The notes: generated by a model from the sequence alone, not told the origin. Positions 25,804 through 34,086 are shown, counted from the stretch's first letter. The stretch: 42,369 nucleotides of DNA from an uncultured delta proteobacterium (GCA_903881505.1 CAIRTM010000064.1:1-42369); one strand, 5' to 3'. Program-made: numbers and translations.

Positions 25804-26604
25804 CTATTCATCCGCGCTGCCTGTAACGCGCGCCCGCACCAGCGGCCGGGATGACCCGGTGACAAAGGCGAGAAATTCCTGCGCTTCCTGGGTCGCAAAA
25901 GCGCAGGCCTGCATGCGCGCAATGGCCTCGGCGCGCAGCAGCCCCGAGCGAAACAGCAGCATATAGGCCTCCTTGAGCTCACGAACGGCCTCGCGCCCGA
26001 CTCCTGCGCGGCGCAGGCCGACCAGATTCAGGCCTGCCACGGAATTGCGCTCAAGCGCGCTGACAAACGGCGGGATGTTGCAGCTGAAACGGCTGTTGCC
26101 GCTCAGCATCGCCAGACGGCCGATTGCGCAGAACTGGTGCACGACGGCTCCGCCGCTTATGAATACCCGGTCGCCGACCGTGACATAGCCGGCCAGCAGG
26201 GCGTTGTTGGCCAAAATAACCCGGTCGCCGACCTGGGCATTGTGCGCAACATGCGCTCCGGCCATCAAAAAATTATGGCTGCCGATACGGGTTTCGCTGC
26301 CGGGCTTTGTGCCGCGGTGTATCGTGCAGTATTCACGGATGATATTATCGCTGCCGATGCGCACAAAACTTTCTACTGCGGGATCAAAGGCCACATCCTG
26401 CGGATCATGGCCGATGACCGCGCCCATGTGTATCCGGTTGCGCTCGCCGATGGTCGTGAATGCGCGCACGACAGCATGCGCCATGATCGTCGTGCCGCTG
26501 CCGATTGCGACATGATCATCAATAAGAGCATACGGGCCGACCTCGACATCGTCGGCAAGGCAGGCGCCGGCCGCAATCAGGGCCGTTGGGTGAATCCGGC
26601 TCAC
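25804..26604 (-). CDS. lpxA: UDP-N-acetylglucosamine O-acyltransferase LpxA
   Basis: The 266-residue length suits LpxA, the first enzyme of lipid A synthesis, which transfers a hydroxyacyl chain from acyl-carrier protein to UDP-GlcNAc. The N-terminal left-handed beta-helix shows hexapeptide repeats (IHPTALIAAGACLADDVEVGPYALID), then GAVIGHDPQDVAF, REYCTIHRGT and NFLMAGAHVAHNAQVGD, which includes the catalytic-type His. A C-terminal helical domain follows. The start is GTG at 26604, with AAAGGGA eight bases upstream. It is divorced from the usual lpxD-fabZ-lpxA-lpxB group and is followed by signalling genes. It confirms an outer membrane with lipid A. Confidence 0.92.
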   Translation of the reverse strand: MSRIHPTALIAAGACLADDVEVGPYALIDDHVAIGSGTTIMAHAVVRAFTTIGERNRIHMGAVIGHDPQDVAFDPAVESFVRIGSDNIIREYCTIHRGTKPGSETRIGSHNFLMAGAHVAHNAQVGDRVILANNALLAGYVTVGDRVFISGGAVVHQFCAIGRLAMLSGNSRFSCNIPPFVSALERNSVAGLNLVGLRRAGVGREAVRELKEAYMLLFRSGLLRAEAIARMQACAFATQEAQEFLAFVTGSSRPLVRARVTGSADE

Positions 26605-26809
26605 GAAAATGTCCCTTTCATCGCATGCGCGTCACCGGGGGCATCCAGTCAGCCGGGCCTCCGGCAAAGCCAATTATCCTTTTGGTTTTGCGTGTAAATA
26701 TGATACATACAACAGGTCCGGAGCGCACTGGTTGTATGGCCCCGTGCGCCGGCCGCAGTCATCCCGTTATATACAATGCAGACGATGCAGAAAGCAAGCA
26801 TTTAAACAC

Positions 26810-28342
26810 ATGCGCACCCGGGCGACCACTCCGCTGCTGCTCACCCCGGCCCTGCTGAGCGGGGCCATGATGATCGTGATATTTCCCCGGGCCGGCCTGA
26901 ACGCTCTTGCCTGGGTCTGCCTTGTGCCGCTGATCGTGATGATGCTGTGGCGCCCGCAGGCCAGCCCCGTCCTGCAGGGCATCGCGGCAGGAACGCTCTA
27001 TCACATCGGCCTGGTATACTGGGTCGTTGTTTCCATGCATACCTACGGCGGCGTGCCGCGCCCGCTGGCAGCGTTGCTGCTCGTGCTGCTGTGCGCGGTG
27101 CTGAGCGCCTATGTCGCGCTGCCGCTGTGGTGCAGCAGCTATATCCATGAACGGACGGGCATCAGGATCACGCTGACGCTGCCTCTGTGCTGGGTGGCGG
27201 CCGAGCATCTAAAATCCTGGCTTTTCACCGGTTTTCCCTGGGAACTGCTGGGCTATTCGCAGTTTGAAAACCTGCGTCTTATCCAGATCGCCGACATCAC
27301 CGGCGTCTACGGCCTTAGTTTTCTTATCGTGAGCGCAAACTGCGCCATTGCGGCCTGCATGCATGCGCTTTTCACGCGCCGCCGGCCCCCCGTATGTGAG
27401 CTGTGCTGGGCGCTGGCGCTTGTTGGCGCCGCCCTGCTGTACGGCCGCATGCGCGTGCAGGAGTTCCGCGCCCCCGAGGGGCCCCGGTTTACCGCCCTGC
27501 TCGTGCAGCCCAATATCGCCCAGGACCTGAAATGGGACCCCGCCTTTCTTGATGAAACCCTGCGTAGGCTGTTTTCCCTGAGCACGCAAGCACGGCCGCA
27601 GCCGGCCGACCTCATCATCTGGCCCGAGTCGGCAACACCGTTTTTCTTTCAAAGCGAGCCGGGCTACCAGGCGCATGTCGTCGGCACCGTGCAGCGCAGC
27701 GGCTCCCGCCTCCTGTTCGGCAGCCCGTCCTTCGAAGAGTCGGCCTCCGGGCTGCGCTACTTCAACAGCGCCTTTATGCTTGAGACAGACGGCCGCGTGG
27801 CCGGGCGCTACGACAAGCTGCACCTGGTGCCCTGGGGCGAATATGTGCCCCTGCAGCGCCTGTTCCCGTTTATAAGCCGCCTGGTAGCGGGCATCGGCGA
27901 TTTCAGCCCCGGAGCCGGCATACGCCTGCTGCCGGCCGGCCAGACAGCGCTTGCTCCCCTTATCTGCTACGAAATTATTTTCCCCAGCCTCACGCGCATG
28001 TTCGTGCGGCTGGGGGGAACATGTCTTGTCAACATCACCAATGATGCCTGGTTCGGACGCACCTGCGCGCCTCACCAGCACCTTTCCATGGCCGTGCTGC
28101 GCGCGGTTGAAAACAAGCGCTTCCTGCTGCGCGCCGCCAACACGGGCATCAGCGCGGTCATTGCGCCCACCGGGCAGATCCTCGCGCAGACAGATATCTT
28201 TACGGAAGCGGCCCTGCCGGCCGAGGTAACGGCGATGCATGAAATGACCCTGTACACGCGTATCGGTGATATATTCGCCTGGCTGTGCGTGCTTGCCTGC
28301 GCGGCTCTGCTGCTGGCCGCACGCCGCAGAAGGATCGATTGA
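26810..28342 (+). CDS. lnt: Apolipoprotein N-acyltransferase Lnt
   Basis: These 510 residues match Lnt, the inner-membrane enzyme that adds the third acyl chain to the N-terminal Cys of lipoproteins. The N-terminal half is a run of about six membrane helices (for example GAMMIVIFPRAGLNALAWVC). The periplasmic half is a nitrilase-like domain with the catalytic triad Glu in LIIWPESATPFFF, Lys in YDKLHLVPWGEYVP and Cys in APLICYEIIFPS. A final membrane helix lies at the C-terminus. The frame is open back to 26609, but that extension is hydrophilic with no family match; the ATG at 26810 gives a normal N-terminus. It is divergent to lpxA, and the cytochrome gene follows after 3 bases. It fits the several lipoproteins in this window. 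Confidence 0.9.
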   Translation: MRTRATTPLLLTPALLSGAMMIVIFPRAGLNALAWVCLVPLIVMMLWRPQASPVLQGIAAGTLYHIGLVYWVVVSMHTYGGVPRPLAALLLVLLCAVLSAYVALPLWCSSYIHERTGIRITLTLPLCWVAAEHLKSWLFTGFPWELLGYSQFENLRLIQIADITGVYGLSFLIVSANCAIAACMHALFTRRRPPVCELCWALALVGAALLYGRMRVQEFRAPEGPRFTALLVQPNIAQDLKWDPAFLDETLRRLFSLSTQARPQPADLIIWPESATPFFFQSEPGYQAHVVGTVQRSGSRLLFGSPSFEESASGLRYFNSAFMLETDGRVAGRYDKLHLVPWGEYVPLQRLFPFISRLVAGIGDFSPGAGIRLLPAGQTALAPLICYEIIFPSLTRMFVRLGGTCLVNITNDAWFGRTCAPHQHLSMAVLRAVENKRFLLRAANTGISAVIAPTGQILAQTDIFTEAALPAEVTAMHEMTLYTRIGDIFAWLCVLACAALLLAARRRRID

Positions 28343-28345
28343 TCG

Positions 28346-30181
28346 ATGAAAAAACAGATGCTTTTATGCGCCATGGCTTTTTCCCTGGTCTGCTGTCCGG
28401 GAACGCCTGTATGCGCGAATCCCCCGGTATCGCCCTCCGCCGCCGATGAGCTTGCGGCGGTTGTGAGCAGCGTCGCGCTGAAAGGCAGCCGCCTGGTACT
28501 TTTTTTCTACAGCATTGACGATGCACGTTCCCCGGATGCTGCGGCGTTGATGCAGCAGCTGTACCCGCAGAGGCGCCAGTATAATTTTGATATCGCCGGC
28601 ATCGCTCTCGACGGCGCACGCCCTGATGCGGTGCGGTTATTTAACGCTGAACACGGGATCACCTTTCCCGTGCTGATTGACACCGACGGCACCCTGGCAC
28701 GGCAGCTGAGCGTTGAAAGCACGCTCGGCTTTGTCCTGCTCAACGAGCGTTCACAACGGATCGGTTTCCGCCTGGCCTCGAACACGCCCGCCCACATGAA
28801 CCTCAGGCAGCAGTGGCAGGCATACCTGAGCGCACTGCTGGATATGCCGTATGTACCCGCCGACCGGCCCGTGCTCGGGCTCAATCCAGCCGCCCCGTCG
28901 TTTGAAGCCGTGTGCGTGGACGGCAGAAAGGTTGCAACCTCGTCGCTGCACCGCCGTAAACCGCTTGCACTGGTCATTTTCTCCCCGCGCTGCTTCAACT
29001 GCATCAATGAGCTGAACTTTCTGAACAGCCTGTATACCGGCGAATTGAAGGACCGCTTCGAAATTCTCGGCCTGAGCCTGCTGGACGCCGAGCAGACCGC
29101 TGCCTGTATGCGCGACAACGGCTATGCGTTTCCGGCAATTGCCGACCCTGAGTGGCGCATTGTTTCCCGGTTTGAGTCCTTCACCGGCCCTGTCCCGTGT
29201 GCGTTTTTCATCAACACCCGCGGCGCTATTGAATACGTGCATATCGGATTTCCCGAGCGCGCCAAGGACGTCTACCGCATGCAACTGCGCAAACTTGCCG
29301 GCATGGAGAACCCACCGTTGCTCATCAAAGACGGCTATTCCGGTGAACAGCGCTGCATGATATGCCATGAAAAACAGCATGCGCAATGGATGCTCACCGG
29401 CCATGCCTCGGCCTTCGCGTCCCTGCAGCGCAAGGCGCAAGCCAACAACCCGGACTGCATCGGCTGCCACGTAACCGGCTACGGCAGTCCGGGGGGCTAC
29501 CAGCGCGGCCACGGCCCTCCTGATCTGGAAAACGTGCAGTGCGAATCATGCCACGGCCCGGGATATCAAAGCTGCAGCGCCTATGCAGGCCGCAAGGCCG
29601 GGAAGAAAAATGCCGTGCAGTGGCGTGAGTTGTGCACCGGATGCCACACGGAAAAAGAGTCGCTCAACTTTGTCTTTTCCCGGCGTTTCATGCAGGTGCG
29701 CCACAGCGCCATGCCCGACCTGGAGGCGCTCGACCGCGCCGGCCGCATTGCGCTGCTTGACCGCACGGGCAGGCGGCAGGACAATCCTTTTGACAACCCG
29801 GCCCGCTACGTGGGCGCAGATGCCTGCCGGGCCTGCCATGCCGGGCAGTACCGTCACTGGCTGTCAACCGCCCATGCCTCGCTGCAGCCCGACAGCGCCG
29901 CAGACAGGGGCAAGCCATACCGATTTGTGACCGGCATCAATGCCGCGGGCGGCTACCCTGAAGAGGGCCGTACGGGCGTACAGTGCGAGGCCTGCCACGG
30001 TCCCGGCGAGCGCCATGTACAGCAGCCTGAGGCCAAAGGGCACGGCTTTATCGTCGGCCTGGGCGCCGAATGCCCGAGCTGTGTCGTGGAGCAGATCTGC
30101 CGCAGCTGCCACGGCGCCGCCGACGACCCTGAATTTGACTTCGACCGGGCAATTGAACGCGTCCGTCACCCCGCATCCTGA
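28346..30181 (+). CDS. Exported fusion of two thioredoxin-like domains and a seven-haem cytochrome c
   Basis: This 611-residue protein is exported (signal to about residue 24, VCANPPV). Domain 1 (about 35-165) has a thioredoxin/peroxiredoxin-like fold but no CxxC at the active-site position (FFYSIDDARSPD). Domain 2 (about 183-320) has the redox pair C216-F-N-C219 in FSPRCFNCINE. The C-terminal part holds seven CxxCH haem sites at 337, 371, 399, 430, 494, 548 and 585, with CESCHGPG/CEACHGPG blocks like cytochrome c554-type proteins. The haem part is an internal duplication of four plus three sites: CRACH, CEACH and CRSCH match CMICH, CESCH and CTGCH, while the second-unit equivalent of CIGCHVTG is RFVTG. 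It probably acts as a periplasmic electron carrier coupled to thiol chemistry. The gene follows lnt by 3 bases. Confidence 0.87.
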   Translation: MKKQMLLCAMAFSLVCCPGTPVCANPPVSPSAADELAAVVSSVALKGSRLVLFFYSIDDARSPDAAALMQQLYPQRRQYNFDIAGIALDGARPDAVRLFNAEHGITFPVLIDTDGTLARQLSVESTLGFVLLNERSQRIGFRLASNTPAHMNLRQQWQAYLSALLDMPYVPADRPVLGLNPAAPSFEAVCVDGRKVATSSLHRRKPLALVIFSPRCFNCINELNFLNSLYTGELKDRFEILGLSLLDAEQTAACMRDNGYAFPAIADPEWRIVSRFESFTGPVPCAFFINTRGAIEYVHIGFPERAKDVYRMQLRKLAGMENPPLLIKDGYSGEQRCMICHEKQHAQWMLTGHASAFASLQRKAQANNPDCIGCHVTGYGSPGGYQRGHGPPDLENVQCESCHGPGYQSCSAYAGRKAGKKNAVQWRELCTGCHTEKESLNFVFSRRFMQVRHSAMPDLEALDRAGRIALLDRTGRRQDNPFDNPARYVGADACRACHAGQYRHWLSTAHASLQPDSAADRGKPYRFVTGINAAGGYPEEGRTGVQCEACHGPGERHVQQPEAKGHGFIVGLGAECPSCVVEQICRSCHGAADDPEFDFDRAIERVRHPAS

Positions 30182-30315
30182 CACCGGATTGTTACGCCTG
30201 CCGTTGCCAGACATCGTCGCGAAGCACCCGTTTGTACGACCCCCTGATACCTCTTGCAATTATTTCCTTAAAAATGTAATGTTTGCAAAATGATATCCGA
30301 AAAATCCTGATAAGC

Positions 30316-30334
30316 ACAACCGTGGCACGGTTGT
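30316..30334. promoter_or_regulatory. 19-base palindrome just upstream of the Hpt-like gene
   Basis: ACAACCGTGGCACGGTTGT (30316-30334) is a perfect odd palindrome centred on G30325, ending 12 bases before the ATG at 30347. It could be an operator or an mRNA hairpin near the translation start. A weak -35/-10-like pair, TTGCAA (30254-30259) and TAATGT (30277-30282), lies 17 bases apart upstream. No regulator can be named from sequence. Confidence 0.4.
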
Positions 30335-30346
30335 TACGGATTATGT

Positions 30347-30811
30347 ATGGAAAATGAAACACTGAGGGTATTTCTGCAGGAAGCCCAGGATCTGATCAGG
30401 GACCTGAAACGGCTGGGCGCATCGCTGCGCACTGTGGATATCCCGAGCGATGAAGAATACGCCCGGCTCACTGAGCTCACCAACAAGCTCAACCGGCTGA
30501 TCGGCGGAACCGCCTCCATGGGTTTCAGCATGTTCACCCCGCTCGCCCGCAAGACGTCCGTGCTGGCCGCCCGCACCACGATATCCCGTGAGACTTCGAT
30601 CCGGGAGGTTATCCTGAACCTGAATGCGCTGATTTCGGTCTGCTCGATGTACTATGGATCGCTGGAGGATATTCAGGAGCTGGAACTGCGCCTTGCCGAT
30701 GTTGAAAAAAGAATCGACGTATGCATGCAGCTGCTTGAAATCACCAAAACGCTCGACATCAAAGACCAGAAAGATGTCGACGACATCCTGTCTATGTTCC
30801 GCGACGTTTAA
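30347..30811 (+). CDS. Hpt-like helical protein lacking the phospho-acceptor histidine
   Basis: This 154-residue, mostly helical soluble protein resembles an Hpt (CheA P1-type) domain. The segment LTNKLNRLIGGTASMGFSM aligns with the Hpt core pattern HTLKGSAATLGF, but Asn49 stands where the phosphorylated His should be and Ile52 where the Lys should be. GG.ASMGF keeps the fold signature. A second helical part (about 78-150, REVILNLNALISVC and ADVEKRIDVCMQ) is coiled-coil-like. If correct, it is a docking or inhibitory partner rather than a phosphotransfer protein. The gene is convergent with a receiver-ATPase gene (54 bases between stops), a natural candidate partner. It lies behind a 19-base palindrome. 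The Hpt assignment is from pattern only. Confidence 0.6.
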   Translation: MENETLRVFLQEAQDLIRDLKRLGASLRTVDIPSDEEYARLTELTNKLNRLIGGTASMGFSMFTPLARKTSVLAARTTISRETSIREVILNLNALISVCSMYYGSLEDIQELELRLADVEKRIDVCMQLLEITKTLDIKDQKDVDDILSMFRDV

Positions 30812-30864
30812 CCCCGCTGCTTTCAGCCGGTCGGGCAGATCGGCGATACCGTCCCTGATTGCCG

Positions 30865-31698
30865 CTACTGCAGCACCCGCTTGACCTCGGACGTCAGGTA
30901 TTTCACCATGGTCACCTTGTTGCCCCTGTCGTTGAACACGACCTCATCCATCAGATAATGCACGATAAAAAGACCGCGCCGCTCAGGCAGCATGTCGGCA
31001 TTGGATGTGAACTCTTCAAGCATCTTCCTGTGGTCGAAGCCCTGCCCCTGGTCCTCGACACTGATCATGGCTTTTTCCTGGTCAAACGTCAGCGCAACGG
31101 AAATGCTGCGGCTCTCATCGAGATCGTTGCCGTGGAGCAGGGCGTTGTTGAGCAGCTCATCAACGCAGATGGAAATATTGCTCAAAACGGCTTCATCTTC
31201 AATGCCGCGCCACTGGCATTCACGCACCACATAGAGCGCGACCGAAGGCAGCAGGTGCGGATAGCTCGGCAGCGTCATGTCCGTGCTGTTGCGCACCCCC
31301 TCGAGCAGGCGGTGCGTGCCCAGCGAAAATTCCCTCAGCCGCAGGCCGCGCTTGACGATGGTTTCAATCTCCCTGATCGTAAACGGCTTGGTAATGAAAT
31401 TGTAGGCCCCCTGGGTAAGCGCGCTGACGACATTGCGCACCTCGCCGTGGCCCGAAATGACCGCTATGGGTATGTTCACGTTCAGCCGGCGCGTGTGCTG
31501 AATGAGCTCAAACCCGTTCATATGCGGCATCATCAGATCGGTAATCATCAAATCAATTTTTCGCGTTCTGAGAACGTCGAGGGCCTCGTGGCCGTTTTCG
31601 GCGGACACGGGGTTGAGCCGCAGTTCGGCCAGTATTTCCGTCAGCGTACTTAAAACATCGCGATCATCGTCCACCACCAGAACGGTTATCTGTTTCAT
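30865..31698 (-). CDS. Response regulator with C-terminal HATPase (RsbW/SpoIIAB-like) domain
   Basis: This 277-residue protein starts with a receiver domain (about 1-122): TVLVVDDDRDVLSTLTEIL, the acceptor Asp in LMITDLMMPHMNGFEL, VISGHGE and FITKPFTI. After a linker, the C-terminal ATPase (about 150-277) has an N-box VDELLNNALLHGN, a G1 box VEDQGQGFD and the RGLFIVHYLMDEV segment, as in anti-sigma-factor kinases of the RsbW type. It probably gates a partner, for example an anti-anti-sigma factor, in response to phosphorylation; the partner is not in the window. I chose the ATG at 31698 because the receiver core begins there; the open frame upstream has no domain signal. The start is divergent from miaA. 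Confidence 0.86.
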   Translation of the reverse strand: MKQITVLVVDDDRDVLSTLTEILAELRLNPVSAENGHEALDVLRTRKIDLMITDLMMPHMNGFELIQHTRRLNVNIPIAVISGHGEVRNVVSALTQGAYNFITKPFTIREIETIVKRGLRLREFSLGTHRLLEGVRNSTDMTLPSYPHLLPSVALYVVRECQWRGIEDEAVLSNISICVDELLNNALLHGNDLDESRSISVALTFDQEKAMISVEDQGQGFDHRKMLEEFTSNADMLPERRGLFIVHYLMDEVVFNDRGNKVTMVKYLTSEVKRVLQ

Positions 31699-31747
31699 CT
31701 GCGGGGCACCCCCGGGGGAAAATGGGACTACGGCCTGTATATCTTTT

Positions 31748-31777
31748 TTGTTTTTTCGTGTTTGTTCGTTATATAAT
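31748..31777 (+). promoter_or_regulatory. Predicted sigma70-type promoter for miaA
   Basis: TTGTTT (31748-31753) and a perfect TATAAT (31772-31777) are 18 bases apart in a T-rich stretch between the divergent receiver-ATPase and miaA genes. The leader to the miaA ATG would be about 75 bases. Matched by eye only. Confidence 0.45.
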
Positions 31778-31858
31778 GCCGTCTGCGGGCGCGTCAAGGG
31801 AAAAGAACCCTGCGCCGCAAACCGCATATGCCTGCCGCACACGCACCGGGAATCGTTC

Positions 31859-32782
31859 ATGCAGGAACATGGAAAAATCACGATCGTGGTTATGCAGGGC
31901 CCGACCGGTGTCGGCAAAACCGAAGCAGCGCTCGAACTGGCGCGGCTGCTCCCCGTGGAAATCATCAATGCCGACTCGATGCAGGTGTATCGCGGCATGG
32001 ACATAGGCACATCAAAACCGGACGCAGCGCAGCAGGCCCTGGTGCCGCACCATCTTTTTTCCATTGCCGAACCCGCTGAAGATTTCAGTGCCGCCGACTA
32101 TCTGCGGCTGGGACGCGCGGCTATTCAAGATATCGCCTCCAGGTGCCGCATCCCGCTTGTGGTCGGCGGCACCGGCCTGTACATACGGGCCCTGCTGCAC
32201 GGGCTCTCCGGGGCTCCGGGCGGCGACAGCAGCAGCCGTGAGCTTTTGCGGAAGCAGGATCCTGCGGCGCTCTATGCGCGCCTGCAGGCCTGTGATCCGG
32301 AATCGGCCGCCAGAATTCATCCCCGGGATACGCTGCGCATCGTGCGCGCCCTGGAGGTATTCATGCATACCGGCACCCCCCTGTCATCGCATCATGCCGC
32401 GCACCGGTTCCGGCCCGCGCCCTTCAATGCCGTGCGGCTGTGCCTGAGCCGCCCACGGGAAAAACTCTACGAACGCATCGATAAACGGGTCGAACAGATG
32501 TTTGCCGAAGGATTCATCCAGGAGGTGCGCGGCCTGCTTGAGCACGGTATTGCCGCAGATACAAAGCCGATGCAGGCGATCGGATACCGCCATGCGATCA
32601 TGTATCTCAGCGGCGCATGCAGCCTTGATGAAGCGGTATGCTGCATGCAGAAGGATACACGCAACCTGGCAAAACGCCAGCTCACCTGGCTGCGGCGCAT
32701 CCCGCAGGCGCACTGGTTCGATCTGCCCGAGGGCCAGGAACGCATATTAGACTTCGTAAAAAAAGCCTTGAATAACATCTGA
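31859..32782 (+). CDS. miaA: tRNA dimethylallyltransferase MiaA
   Basis: The 307 residues match MiaA, which transfers a dimethylallyl group to A37 of tRNAs reading codons that start with U. The P-loop GPTGVGKT is at 14-21, followed by the family motifs INADSMQVYRGMDIGTSKP, VPHHLFSI, FSAADY, VVGGTGLYIRALLHG, and KPMQAIGYRH then KRQLTWLRR near the end. The frame is open upstream to 31502, but that part overlaps the opposite gene and has no family match; the ATG at 31859 gives the normal length. No strong ribosome-binding site is visible. The next gene starts 20 bases after the stop and may be co-transcribed. Confidence 0.93.
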   Translation: MQEHGKITIVVMQGPTGVGKTEAALELARLLPVEIINADSMQVYRGMDIGTSKPDAAQQALVPHHLFSIAEPAEDFSAADYLRLGRAAIQDIASRCRIPLVVGGTGLYIRALLHGLSGAPGGDSSSRELLRKQDPAALYARLQACDPESAARIHPRDTLRIVRALEVFMHTGTPLSSHHAAHRFRPAPFNAVRLCLSRPREKLYERIDKRVEQMFAEGFIQEVRGLLEHGIAADTKPMQAIGYRHAIMYLSGACSLDEAVCCMQKDTRNLAKRQLTWLRRIPQAHWFDLPEGQERILDFVKKALNNI

Positions 32783-32802
32783 ATCTTGTCTATCATGGCA
32801 CA

Positions 32803-34020
32803 ATGTCGAATAAAATAAGGAATATTAAAAGGTTAAATATCGCCCGGGCCGCTGTCCTGCTTGCGCTGGCCATACTGCCGGCCGCAGCCGCCGCGCAGGA
32901 GCAAAGCCCGGTCATTGCCCGCACAGCCCGCGGGTTCGCGACGGTAAACGGCGGCAATATGCCCGAGGCCCGCGCAGCCGCGCTGACTGACGCGCAGCAA
33001 AAAATTATTCTGGCGGCCCTGGCCGATCAGATGCCCCTTGACAAGCTGAATGGTTCATCCGGGGCCCTGCAGCCTCTTTTTTTCAACAAACCGGATGTAT
33101 ATCTGCAGCGTTTCAAAATCGTCAGCGAAACCACGGTTGCCGGCATCCACCAGATTGTGATTGAAGCCGCTGCCAACGACGATCTGATACGCAGCGACCT
33201 TGCCACGATCGGACTGTACAAGCCCCCGCAGCAAAAAAGCCGGGTGCTGCTGATGGTGGCAGAGGCCGGACCATCCGGCGGCAGCCATGCCTGGTGGGCG
33301 GCTGATCCTGCGCAGCGGATCATGCCGTTCGATGTCGGCGGCCGCATGGCGGCGATTCTGAGGGAGCGCGGCATCGATGTGCTCGATCCTGGCGCTGTTG
33401 CGCGCGAGCAGCTTGCGCCGAACCCTGGCGAGGCCTTTCCCTCCCGCGATGCGCTGCTGGAGGCTGCGCGCCGCGCAGATGCCGCGATCGTGGTGATGGC
33501 CCGGGCCGCCGTGAACCCTGCCGCTTCCCCGGCCGGCTCAACCGTTGCCCAGGCGCAGTGCGACATGCAGGCCGAGGCGCTTGACGTTCGCACCCGCGAG
33601 GTGCTGCTGCACAGCTCCGCCAATGCGCTCGGCACGCACATCGACCAGGACGCCGCCGCCCAGGATGCCGTTGAAAAGGCCTGCTCCCGCATTGCTGACT
33701 ACATCATTGACCGGATGCCTGCTGCAGACGCAGACAACCACCGGTATTCGATCCGCTGCGCGTTTCCCGGCCCGCTCCCGGAAGCGACCGTTGATGGTTT
33801 TTTCAAGCTGCTGCGCGAGGCGCTGCCTGAAGCCGTCCGGCTGACGGTTCGTGACACCGGAGAGGCAAACGTGCGCATGGTCGACATCGTGAGCAGCCTT
33901 GAGGCCGCAGCGCTTGTTCAAAAAGCCCAGCGTGCAGACCTGAAGGGATACACTATCGCACCCGGCGCAGCAGACGGCAGCGTGACCAGCCTGTATGTTA
34001 CGGCGCCTGCGGCACGCTGA
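32803..34020 (+). CDS. Exported protein with FlgT-like N-terminal pattern, function unknown
   Basis: This 405-residue protein has a signal peptide (about 1-31, ending LPAAAAAQEQ). The segment ARGFATVNGGNMPEARAAALTDAQQKIILAAL resembles the start of FlgT and related periplasmic proteins, where an A.G.A.......AR.AA..DA pattern is common. The remainder shows several beta/alpha segments (VLLMVAEAGPSGG, AAIVVMARAAVNP, LTVRDTGEANVRMVDI), perhaps repeated domains with a curli/LpoB-like fold, but I cannot name them. No flagellar gene is nearby, so a flagellar role is doubtful. It lies 20 bases after miaA and 66 bases before coaBC. The annotation should be 'conserved exported protein' unless a search places it. 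Confidence 0.72.
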   Translation: MSNKIRNIKRLNIARAAVLLALAILPAAAAAQEQSPVIARTARGFATVNGGNMPEARAAALTDAQQKIILAALADQMPLDKLNGSSGALQPLFFNKPDVYLQRFKIVSETTVAGIHQIVIEAAANDDLIRSDLATIGLYKPPQQKSRVLLMVAEAGPSGGSHAWWAADPAQRIMPFDVGGRMAAILRERGIDVLDPGAVAREQLAPNPGEAFPSRDALLEAARRADAAIVVMARAAVNPAASPAGSTVAQAQCDMQAEALDVRTREVLLHSSANALGTHIDQDAAAQDAVEKACSRIADYIIDRMPAADADNHRYSIRCAFPGPLPEATVDGFFKLLREALPEAVRLTVRDTGEANVRMVDIVSSLEAAALVQKAQRADLKGYTIAPGAADGSVTSLYVTAPAAR

Positions 34021-34086
34021 CATCGGGCGCGCAGTTTATACAGACGCAGCCGGTTGCCCAGCAATCCGGTGCAGGAGACCGCCACA

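Noticed and set aside
26609-26809. N-terminal extension of Lnt by 67 residues
   Set aside because: Hydrophilic and without family match; it would also run through the shared promoter region with lpxA. The ATG at 26810 gives a normal Lnt start.
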